Shown one piece after another: positions 1 to 10,945 of a stretch of 64,000 bases of DNA. Source of the DNA: Wuchereria bancrofti. Lineage: Eukaryota; Nematoda; Chromadorea; Rhabditida; Onchocercidae. Below the pieces are notes generated by a model, which was not told the DNA's origin, made no database searches, and saw only the letters and a program-made list of their open reading frames with translations. The position numbers and the translations under genes were made by a program. The stretch lies in assembly GCA_005281725.1 (NCBI GenBank), contig SSBO01000009.1:3670163-3734162 (forward strand), in the 5' to 3' direction. Each line of letters begins with the position of its first letter. Position 1 is the first letter of the stretch.

Positions 1-78
1 GAAATGCGTCGGAAATTATAGAAGACCAAACTGCAGCGTTACGCAATTTGCTCATTCACGTAGCGTTTATTTTCGAAA
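1..78 (+). CDS. partial coding exon at left edge, product unknown
   Basis: From base 3 the plus strand is open for 25 codons, with a protein-like mix of residues (ending in LLIHVAFIFE). It runs into a good splice donor, GTAATT, at base 79. The composition is clearly richer in GC than the following kilobases. The minus strand has stops in the frames I checked. The exon leaves in phase 1, but I found no convincing next exon, so it could also be the relic of a gene lying mostly left of the window. The family is not recognised. Confidence 0.3.
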
Positions 79-204
79 GTAATTTGCGATGAATATTTGG
101 AAGAGCAAGAAATTTTGCGTTATTAGTACTTTTAAGAAATTATCATTTTAAATTTGTTCAACGTCACAAGTTTTTAAGCAATAAAAAATTTTATTTATAC
201 TTCA

Positions 205-242
205 AAATTATGTTCTTCTTTGTAAATTATGTTCTTCTTTGT
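205..242. repeat. perfect 2 x 19-bp tandem duplication
   Basis: The 19-bp unit AAATTATGTTCTTCTTTGT occurs twice back to back without a mismatch. This is a recent local duplication. Confidence 0.85.
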
Positions 243-1243
243 TTTAAATTTTGTCTTACTGTCAAAATTGCTAACTACTCTTTTTTACAATAAAAGAACT
301 TCTATGTTGAAAATTGCAGAAAATGTAAAAATGATCAACTCTTTTTAATGAAATTACAAATTGTCGTCTGGAAAAGGCAAGCATAGCAATTTGATATTTA
401 AAATCGAAAAAAAATGGCATCTTTCAATTTAAGTATAAAAATTCTAGGATCCATTCATAATTCCTTTCATTTTTTATCTTGCTATTTTTGCATTCAAATA
501 TCATTTTCAATCAAAAAACTTTCTCATATAAAAAAAAAACATTTCACCACACTCTTTTAACTGTGATTTTCTGTTTTCATATATGGAATTATTTGACAAT
601 TTTAATTTCCGAGTTGATGAAATTTTATACTTCGAATCTCAAACTAACTAACATCCATTTCATCATTCTATTTAAGAAAAAAAAAAAACGAAAATCCATT
701 AAAGCCAGTATTGTTATTTTCGACTATCTTTAAGAACTCATTTCCTTTTTTTACTGCAATTTAAAAAAAACGAAAAAAAAAACAGCGCTCAGTGTCTACC
801 ATCTTTGGCTTCATTGAAGTTAAATAAATAATGCTTGGAAGATAGATTATACTTGGCACATTATTCAAAATAACGTCTGTTTGGAATAAACTTGCTTCAG
901 TATGTTTTTCACTGTGTAATAAACACACTGAATTACAATTAATTTTGAAATTCCAAACACTTAACTTAGAATGGTACTCATCATTTTGGCTCATTACTAT
1001 TATTTGGCATTAATGCAAAAATAGCCTAGTAGACCGCAATATCGCTAATGGATATCTCATACAAATGGATTATGATGAGTGCATGTGATATTTTAATATG
1101 TGTATATATCTAGCTATTATAGCAATAACTTAGCTTAATAAGCTAAAAAGTAAGGATCATATCTGATAATGTCTAATGTAGTTTAATTTATTCCTTTCTT
1201 CAACTGTAATAATAATAATGTTCCATTTTGCATAATGAATGAT

Positions 1244-1264
1244 TTCCTTCCTTCCTTCCTTCCT
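1244..1264. repeat. (TTCC)n microsatellite
   Basis: Five TTCC units run into a T tract. A simple repeat. Confidence 0.85.
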
Positions 1265-2137
1265 TTTTTTTCCATGAAATAAAAGCCAAATAAGCTTTTA
1301 TAAGGCTATTAAATTTGCTTCCCATGAATTAGCTTTTAAATGATTTTATTAGGCTCATTTTTCTAGAAGGAATTGAATCCAAAAGAAACCGATAACGGAT
1401 TTTTCATAAAACTAGTTTATTGCTCTTTAGATTTCTGTCTTTAGGACGATTTCAAATAAAAGATCAAAAATAACAAGAATGGCATTAGATGATTAAAGAA
1501 ATCTGAAGCTTTGGTTCTAAATAAAAGAGTCCCAGGCCTTAGTCCTTAGATGAGCTTTCTTTTTTTTTTATTGCTCAGAGATGTTATATGCTTTTGTGCT
1601 ATCCATATCACATTTAAAAAGCCTGCTAGTCTTCTTCGTGTTCCCACTATCTGTCTTAACAGTCTGAGCAACTCTAATAATTTTTGGTTCTTAGGCTTTT
1701 CATCAAACAGAGAAAAATATATTTAGGCATACATCAGAGTTGTTTTTATTCTTCTGAATTCAAATAAACATCAAAATGAGTAATTCTCTAAAACAGTATA
1801 AAGCTGAAAATAGATCAATAAAACTGAATAAATTTAATTCCGGAAAGTCTAAACTCATTTTTATTTAGTTTAAAATTTCCATTTTTTCAAGCTATAGATT
1901 TCTGTTTATAAAGACTTTGAAATCAGTTGGAATTGTAAAGAATTGATAAATGCATCTATTTCATTGTATATCTATGTTCCATTAAATATGACATAAATTT
2001 CCATTCCTGAAGTTGTGATCTACACTAATCAGAAAATTTCTATTCCTGAAGTGTCGTTTATATTAATATTAATCAGTAAATTTTCATTTCTGACCAATCT
2101 TAACTTATTCGAAAGTATTGATACACTTCGTGGTCTT

Positions 2138-2202
2138 ATCTCTTACAATTTCATCTCTTACAATTTCATAATCTCATCTCTTACAATTTCATAATTTCAT
2201 AA
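2138..2202. repeat. short tandem repeat, unit CTCTTACAATTTCAT
   Basis: Three imperfect copies of CTCTTACAATTTCAT, spaced by ATAAT-type filler. A local slippage or duplication repeat. Confidence 0.75.
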
Positions 2203-3518
2203 TGGCCTAGGAATATTTTTTAAACTAATAAAATAGTCTAACTCTCCATATATTGAATATTACCTACGTCAAGTTATCCATTAATTAAAATAATGAAATC
2301 ACTGACAAATTAGCAATAATAAAAAATACTCATCAAATTACTTTTCAATTTCTTTCAAAACTCTCTCAGCAATTTTTATTTCTGACCAATTTTAAATTTC
2401 GGATTCGCTGTACATGTAAGCATTGTTATTCTTTAAAGGCACAAAGTGATTAGCAGTACTAAAGGATTCACAGTAATCACTAGATAAGCAAGTTTTGAAA
2501 AGATTCCATGTCGAATGCATATTCAATCTCTTCAACTAGTTTGTTATCTAAAATTACTGACTTAAACTAAGAAATACTAAATGTTACTGCTATGAAACTT
2601 ACCTAAACAGTTTATATAAAGTCATTTTCAAGAAATCATACTACTGCAGCAACTGTAAGTTTTGGAAAGCTAGAAAAAATTTATCCAATGATTACTTTAT
2701 TAAATTTATTGATAAAATATTCCATCACGATTTCAATTGCGAAAAAGTTCATGTACGATTGTTTTGGTAAAGCTTATTTATTCCGTTGTTTAACATCACT
2801 TGCAGAAATGTCTCACTTCTTATCTTCCCAGTTTTATTATTTGTTTGTAATCAATAACAGTTATCAGCAAAGGAATAAAACTGATAACTGTTCAATGATA
2901 AACGAAAAAGAGTCTAAAATGTCCTAACTGTTACATATTTCGAGAATACTGCAAAGTTTCTCTTTCATTCAACAAGAATTTTTCTATAACTACCAAATGC
3001 AACATAAGTTACTAATTTCTATTTCATTCCATCTGAAAATATGAAATTTCTTCATCACTATCATAGCTAATATTTATCAAATAATTATTTTAAATACAAC
3101 CAGAAAAAAAGAGCACATTGACTCATTTTTTAGTCCAAATTTGCCAGCCTTACCAAAAGGTTACATTCAACACTAAAAGTAATTTTTTTTAAAATAATTT
3201 AGGTAAATGACAATGAAAATTAGTACGATGTACTTTATCATTTGTCTCATCAATTGTAATTGACATCATTTATTCATCATACACTTAACCGTTTAGCAAA
3301 TGACTGATTCCATTCCGTTTTCAACTATGAATCTAGCCCCTATCCAATTTTCATCAAATTTAGTTTTTAATTTATTTCTAATCATAAATAGCTTTTCCAC
3401 TCATCATAAAGGTTTACAATATTATTTGGTTTTATTTGAAAAATAACTTAGATACAGCGGAAATTAAAATTTTTTTTTCATTGCATTAATATTGGAAAAT
3501 CATTGATTGCTCTTTATT

Positions 3519-3700
3519 TACCAGAATTGTTGATACTACCGGAAATGGTAATCCTGAATTTTGGAATGTATAGAATTTTGCTCTTGGCGGTATTGATAGT
3601 CCGTTGCGAAGAAGTGTGTATAGCACGCTGAAACACCAAAATGAAAAATTACCTAGGAAAAAAGTTGTGGAAATTAATGAATTTAGATTTTTGCTTTGAG
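3519..3700 (+). other. coding-like island, possible exon or gene relic
   Basis: This is a short GC-richer island. On the plus strand a frame starting after an acceptor-like CCAG (3521-3524) reads 15 codons to a TAG at 3571. The same frame then continues for 41 codons with balanced composition (for example SPLRRSVYSTLKHQNEKLPR) to a TGA at 3697. On the minus strand the stretch 3627 to 3522 is bounded by TTTCAG and a GTAAAT donor and is open in two frames. Either strand could carry a real exon. The in-frame TAG on the plus strand would suit a decayed gene or retroelement fragment. I cannot name the family. Confidence 0.3.
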
Positions 3701-6700
3701 AAATTCTATGTAATTGAATTTTGTGATAACACTCAGCCGATGAATTTACTTTTGGATTCATTTTAGTTCCTGAATATGTCAAAATTTTCACAGATTTTTG
3801 AAGAATTTATGATAATTTGAATTCAACTATCATAATTTCAACATCTATAATCTCTTTTCTTTTGCACTAGAAGTGCACTAGCGAACATCTTTAAATGAAC
3901 ATCCATCATATCATTGACCAATAATTTATCTAATTTATTAAGTGTAACACCTAACATTTCTTTTCTTTTTAATCAAACTCTTTTTTCAGAAATGTAAATT
4001 TTACTAAATCTGCTTAGCATTAAAACACTTAAACAGCTTTTAAATTTGGAAAAATGAATTATTCATCATAAAAATTAATAATAATAATTTAATTGTTTCG
4101 GATGTTTGATTAGCCAAAAACAAACCATTGAATGAATTTTGAATAAAAGAATAATTTTCCAGTGAAAATTGCAAAAAATTTCAAACATTTTGTTTGAATT
4201 TATGAAAGAGAAAGAACTTATAGGAAAAATTCTCTCTCAATTTTCTTTTCTATTAAAAGTAAAGCTAAAAGAGAAAAACAAAATGACAGGAAATGGAAGA
4301 CTTTTTTTGCAGAATGCCTGGCAATTGTACTTTTAAATAAAGTAGTTTTCATCAATGATCTTTCTATTCCATGAGAGTATATTCCGCATGATATATACGT
4401 AAGTACGTGAGAATATATTCCCCACGTTACAAACAAATGGAATTACAATAAAATTAGTCAACTGCAATGATAAGTAAAGTAAGTTTAGAAATGATTTTTG
4501 TAGAGAACTGTTTGTCAATTAACTGTAATTATTCAATCACACGTGGTATTAATAAGCAAATCACTTTTGTTTTTCATTTCCTTTTTTTTTGGCGTTTTGT
4601 TATTCTCACTGTTACGAATGATTTTATCATTTCTTACTCTCTTAAGTTGTCTTTTTTCCCCTAGATTTTAGCAATTTTTAGAGAATACTTTTTTAATTCT
4701 TTTTTTCTTGCAATTTTTGCTTTTTAAAATTTGATCCGTAAAGATTTTTAGAGAGATGGGAATGTAGTAAGGAAAGATGTTTGAAAAAGTTGATCAAATC
4801 AATTTTAAATTTCGTTACTTCCTTTAAGTCTCTTTTATCTCGATACTTTTATTTTTAAAGTTTATGCTGTTATTCAAAGAAATATTGCTGGAATATTTAC
4901 CTCTGCGTTTACGTGTTCACGTAAACTTATACCGTTCTACGTTTTTTAATCAATCAATACAAAATCGATGCTCAACGCAGATCTAAAATAAATCGACAGT
5001 ATATTTAATGGTTTTGAAAAAAGAAGTGAAATAATTTTGCAGAACGGATAAATGACAAAAAATTTATTGCCTAAGAAACTTGTTGACTTGATTTCTTTCA
5101 TATTCCTTCGCTCCAATGGTCTTCGGGAGCTATGAAATATTTTTAATTCACTTTACGAGCTCTATCTCTGTTAACACAGAAGCAATAGGCTAAAGGTTAA
5201 TCCATTTATATGGTATTTGTGGTCAACAGATAGTTTAGCTTTTAGAATCATAAGTACTCTCCTTTTTTTACTTCAGATGGTTGACATTTTAAAAAATATA
5301 AAAAAATTAATGGTATGAAATTGGTCTAAATAGAAAGGACTAAAAGCCATAGACTCATTCATTAAAATGCCTTATAAAAGACAAGGATGATTAGCATTAG
5401 CTTTTTATCCTTTAAACTTTACCTTAAAACTTATAATAACTGATTTCCTTCTTTTTTTCCTATATTTTCACAACTCAGTAAGAATTGTTATCAGTTTAGG
5501 CTTAAGAAATATAAAGAAAATATTTGTTGGGGTTGAAAATAAAAATAAAAAATGATGATAACATAATACGTTTAGCATATGCTAATATAAGACGTTTAGT
5601 AAATTATTTTTTGAATTTGATTTGATTTCATAGTATCGCGACAGTAATACTTTTCCAAATATGATCTTTTATTCTAATCACTTCTGAAATTTATTTTCTA
5701 AATATAATCTTTCCACTTTGTTCACTTTTATTTTGAAAACAAATTCGTTGCATAATTTAATTTTAATTACTATTACAGTTTACAACTATCACTTTTACTC
5801 TTAACAAATCCAAAAAAAAATTTTTTCTTACATCGCAGTAGCTATAGAATGTTTAGACTAAAGTAATTGTTACCCTTTTCCGGCTACTACTTTTCCGGAG
5901 TATAGCGCTCTACTGACTTGATTATATCTTTCAGGATTTTTCCATGTCTCCTAATCATTCCCATTTTTTTCACTACTAAACCTTCTATAACAGCCCTCAA
6001 AAGTGCACTGTTATTTTATCAGTTAATTTATTTAATTTCTATAATTAAGGCGCAAAATGGACAGCTTGGAATATTATTGCATTGATCATTAAAATCCTAT
6101 TTCTTTTTTTTAATGGCATAATTTGCATGTAATTATCGCAATATTTTCAACAAAAATTAGGCTTATAATACTTTTTTGTCTTTCGTTTCTTTTTTTTTGA
6201 AATTGTTGACACTAACATTTAGATCAAATATCAACCATATTATGTATACTTACATATACATACACATACGCACAGACACAGGCATACACATAAACACATA
6301 TGCACACATACAAGCAATCTCAAAATGGCTAATTTCAAAAAAAGATCGAATAAAGAAAATTACTTTAATCGCCAAAATTCTATCCGTCAGTGGTATTAAA
6401 CAAAAAAGAAATAACTTACATATATTGTTTCAAATAGTCATTTAATTTCAAAAATTATCATTTAAACAAAGATTAATTCATGTTATGAAAAAATGAACAT
6501 TTAAAGTATTCATTTCTTGGCCATTTTCAAATTTAATTCCTTGAAAGCCTCAAATAAGATAGTGGCATTAAGTAGTCATTAAAACATTCCAATAGTTGGA
6601 AGTGTACAAATAGATCTATCTAATGGACCAAAATAATTGCTACCTCATTTTAGCAAAGCTTTATCAACCTATTATTTTTCTTCCTTCGTTAAACTTTATT

Positions 6701-7116
6701 TTTCCAATTATTATACAATGAGGGATGTAATTGGTATTCTATTCATTGCAATAAAAACTTATTTCTTCCATAAGTTATTGTGCATTTTTAGAACTTAATC
6801 TTTTTTTAAATATAACTACTTGATGCGAAAAATGGTTAATAAGACGTAGTCAGAAATGAACTGAATTATTCTGGAAATAGGATAATTAGACAGAATTGAA
6901 TTACTTAACATTAGACTTTCAAGAAATGATAAATCAAAATATGTTCTAGTTAATTGAGAAAAAATTATCACACTTGTACTCTTTTTTTTTCTTATGTTAT
7001 ATTTTTTTTTCTGACATATATTTATTATCTTTAAAATATTACTAGCATATTTAAAGAGGAAATGAACTTTGTGCTATTTGCGCCTAATTTGCACAGCACT
7101 CCTTTTAGCTACACTT

Positions 7117-7168
7117 CTTTTACCAATGAATTAATTATTTTACTTTTACCAATGAATTAATTATTTTA
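7117..7168. repeat. perfect 2 x 26-bp tandem duplication
   Basis: The unit starting CTTTTACCAATGAATTAATT is present twice in direct succession without mismatch (7117-7142 and 7143-7168). Confidence 0.85.
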
Positions 7169-9532
7169 CGAGAAGAGATTGTAAAAAATTAGGTTTTCAT
7201 TAAATTTTTTATTCTTCTTGATAAATTAGTTTCACTACTATAATTGTTAATGAAATTTAGTATTACTTTACAATTTAGAAAGAAACTTTATAATTAGTTG
7301 CGAAATCTGTTCGAAAAATTTTTTTAGCCAAGTAAAGAATGGATTAGTAAGAATCCAGTAACATTTGTTTGCCACATTGCCATGATTTATGTATTTGCTA
7401 AGAGTAAGTGATAAACAAGATAGATTCATTTTATTTCTTTCATCCATTTGGTTTATTTCCTGCTTGGCTGTTTTCAGTATTAGTTCTGTTAAACGATCCT
7501 CATTCTATGATTCCACACCTTTTCATATGTTAATTTGTTATCAATTATTTACAGCATGATTTCTTTTTTTCCTAATTTAAATTATTTGCTCAATTTCGAG
7601 TTTTCGTTTTCGAACTCTCTAATTTAGTCCGTACCTTAATAAGCATTTATTAGCGAATAACAAATACTTATCTTTCGTTTCACTCAATATCAAATTAAGA
7701 TTATGAAGAAAAAATGTTTAGTCTAGAAATTTTCATTTGAATTCAAGTATTAAATTAAAATGAATGGTAGAGAAAGAATTCTAAATTTCGATAATAAATT
7801 AAAATATCTGGCAGCTAAAAATTTTACTCAAAATTTGCATGAAATGATGATATGAATATTTTCTCACTGTTTAAAAACGGCATAAGAAGCTCTCATGTAA
7901 TACGTGAAATATCCACTTTACGGTATAAATTTGTTTCATATTTACGTAAATTTAGGTAATATCTAATGATACAATTACAATTAAGCATAATAAAGAGAAA
8001 AATATGAATGAAAAAACGTTAAATCACAACTGAAATTGCTATTAATTTCAACTAATATTTATATTAGATACCGTGTAAATTCATTTTTGACGTCACGTTT
8101 ATTGTTAAACTTATCAGTCAAACATTTACATTTAAAAGAATCAAACATTAAACAATTAAAAACATTTATGCATTCTAATTAGCGTAGATTAAATGTATAC
8201 AATTATATGTTTTATAATAGCAATGGTAGGTACAACAAAAAAGAACAGAATTTCGCTTCAAATCTTCATTTCTCTTTGCTAATGATTTATAAATTATATG
8301 AAATTTATGAGGAACGATCTTCTTCTAATCAATGTTTATCAGTGCATTCAGAGAAGAATGTACAAAGTTTTTTTTTTTTTTTTTTTGTTGCACTTCACTG
8401 AGTACCAATAAACCTGCATCATTAAGAAGAATTAAAAATATTAAAGTAAAACAAAGTATTCCAAATTTTTCCAATAAATTGAAATATGTGATAGTTATAT
8501 GACAGTTTTTACTTAAAATTTATATAAAATAAACTGATGTGAATGTTTTCAAGTTCTAATAATTAATACCAGTCAATTGGGAAATAAAACATTTTAATAT
8601 ATGCTAATTTAAATTAACATTTATAGTGTAGGATTTCCACGTAAAAACAAAAAAAAGAAAAAATAAAAACAAAAACCAATAACTGTGACTACTTTTTGAT
8701 CTTATTTTGACATTGTCGGAAAATTACGAAGTCCATTCCTTAATATTAATAATAACGATGTATCCAAGTGACATCATCAGATATTCCTTCTAAGCCTATC
8801 TGCCACTTTACATCATTAAATATGCAACATCTGAATTCTTTTTAAAAAAATAGATTCACGTATAGGTTTGAAATTAAAATTGAATTGAACTAATAATAGC
8901 AGTTCATGAGTGGTACAGTATGACTCATTTACTCATCTAATCATTCATAATCATAATATCGACATATATTTGTTTGATTGAATTGAAAGAGTGCAGAATA
9001 ATTGCGCCTAAACGACATAATAGCATGATAGAAAGAAATGCGAAATAATTGCCATATTAGTCAAATTATCGCTATTAAATAGAACATTATGAAGAAAGAA
9101 ACACGAAATATTTCATTTGTTCCATCAATTTTTCTTTCTACTAAATTTATTTTTCAGCTTCTTCCATCTTACTTTACTCATTTTCCTTTTTCTTCGCTTT
9201 TTGTCTAAATTTTCAATTAAAAAAGAGTGTATAAATTCTTCCTCTTTCTTTCTTTCCCCCTCTCCCTTTTTTCTTCTCTCTATTAAATCATTCATTATTA
9301 TTAGATTGGTGGTATTTAGATTACGAAGATATAATAAGTTTAATTAAATATTACACTTGAATACTATTGACAAAACTTATTGGACCAAAAATAATTATTA
9401 ACTGAAGCTCAAATGTTATATTTTTGTTCGTACAAATATTTTTCCTCTTTTTCAATTAAAGAACAATTGAGAATTTATTGTAATATGTTTCCTGATAAGA
9501 ACTATTCTATAGCAATACGAAAGTGTATAATA

Positions 9533-9613
9533 ATTATTATCATTATAATTGTCATCATCATCGCTGTCATCATTATTATCGTCATTGCCATTGTCATTGT
9601 TATTGTCATCCTC
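9533..9613. repeat. imperfect ATT/ATC/GTC triplet tract
   Basis: Consecutive variants of ATT, ATC and GTC triplets. They yield an Ile/Val-only translation, so the open frame across it is not evidence of a gene. Confidence 0.75.
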
Positions 9614-9788
9614 GTTAGATCATTCTCAATATTAATTTATCTTTCATCAAAGTACATTTTCGCAGATTGCATAATTTCATTACCTTTCTTATTAAGAATT
9701 TAATGCAAAGCAACTAACGCTTACTCATTGAGTGTGTTTACTTGTTTAAGTTTAATATGTTAAACTTGCAAACAATCTATTTTTATAG

Positions 9789-9967
9789 ATCCCAAAAATT
9801 CATCCAACCTTTCCACTTTCTACTAGCAATCCTGGCCTTCACTTTAGCTACACTTATGGCAACGTACGACCAAAATTTGTTAAAAACTTGAGCGATCTCC
9901 AAATTCAGCGATATCACATCAAATATCTAAACGATCAATTATCAATTCAGCCTCAAAATTCATCTCA
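9789..9967 (+). CDS. candidate upstream exon of the globin gene
   Basis: The exon follows the acceptor TTTTTATAG and ends at a strong donor GTAAGT (9968). One frame is open for all 59 codons and reads like disordered N-terminal sequence rich in Ser, Asn, Gln and Tyr. The other two frames contain stops. It exits in phase 2, and no acceptor in 10757-11000 connects this phase directly to the globin frame. An internal donor, GTACGA, would exit in phase 0 and could join an acceptor at 10793 or 10925. It is therefore a plausible 5' exon of the globin gene, but the link is not proven. Confidence 0.4.
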
Positions 9968-10680
9968 GTAAGTTGTTATTTATAAACCATTAAAATAAGA
10001 TATAATAAAGTAATTAGTCTTAAAATGCAAATGACAGGTTAACAGCATTAAATCACTAATGTGTGATTACAAATTTTTTTGTGAAATGATATAGTCTAGA
10101 AATAGTATTCAGAGTATTACGGTAAAGTTCAAACATCGATCAGTATTCCACCCACAGAAATACGAAACACAACTTTGAAGCCTTTTTCATTTTAGTGCAT
10201 TTTCCATTTTATACAACAATAATTCAATTGTTTTCTTCCAAAAATTCATTTTAATGAAATAAAATTTTGTGAATAAAAAAATTTGTGTGATTTTAAAGTA
10301 AATAAAGATGAGTATAACTTTATCTTATATTCACGTCATTCTCTATTCTGATTCTAGTTGAGGAATTAGATCGATCGAGAAGTGCAGCGCAAAGCTGTTT
10401 ATAATGCGCAAAAATACTACCACATTTTTTTTTCCACTGTATTTTTTCGACCATACCTATTCATTTGAAAGCAAAACATTAAATTGCTATATGCTAATAG
10501 CACTTGCAGAAATTTCTCAGCTTAAGTCTTTTTCTCTTTTTTGTCAGAAATTTTAACAGTTCGAAAAAAATAAGCGCTGAAAAATAAATTTGTCAAAACT
10601 ACTCGAGAATGGTTAAGATGAGGTTAATAGAAGATAAGTATGTAGTTTACATGGGTCTGTCTGTTGTGCTGTGTGCATGG

Positions 10681-10702
10681 GTGTGTGTGTGTGTGTGTGT
10701 GT
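10681..10702. repeat. (GT)n microsatellite
   Basis: Eleven uninterrupted GT units. Confidence 0.9.
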
Positions 10703-10896
10703 ATGTTTTGCATTTGTTGATGTATGGATTAGCAAAAGATAATTTAATTGTTGCAGGAATAGCAACAATAGTTATACCACTGAGCACATAAGGCACCAAT
10801 TTCATCGTGCATCGATCGATTATCGGTGGAACGGAAGAAGTTGCTGCAACTTGCGCCTCATCACGTAATAATCAAGAAAGTTCAACAAGTTCACTA

Positions 10897-10923
10897 TCAA
10901 TCAATCAATCAATCAATCAATCA
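10897..10923. repeat. (TCAA)n tetranucleotide repeat in a probable coding region
   Basis: Six TCAA units plus TCA. The repeat lies within the likely first globin exon. Its unit length is not a multiple of three, so length variation would change the reading frame. That may explain why the globin 5' end cannot be resolved cleanly here. Confidence 0.85.
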
Positions 10924-10945
10924 GCGAGCATCCCTGATTACTGAT

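Larger units (their letters stand above)
79..3518. other. gene-free AT-rich DNA
   Basis: I see no convincing exon, RNA gene or mobile element here. The short open frames lack splice-bounded ends and have the codon content of random AT-rich DNA. The stretch contains short tandem repeats, listed separately. Confidence 0.5.
3701..9788. other. gene-free AT-rich DNA
   Basis: No supported gene. It contains a 26-bp tandem duplication (7117-7168), a 14-bp palindrome (5572-5585), a long T tract near 8370 and an ATT/ATC triplet-like run (9533-9613). Open frames here encode low-complexity Lys/Ile/Phe/Asn-rich peptides. Confidence 0.5.

Noticed and set aside
9413..9703. 96-codon open frame with a long Ile/Val run.
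   Set aside because: The run is the translation of an ATT/ATC/GTC repeat; the flanks are AT-random.
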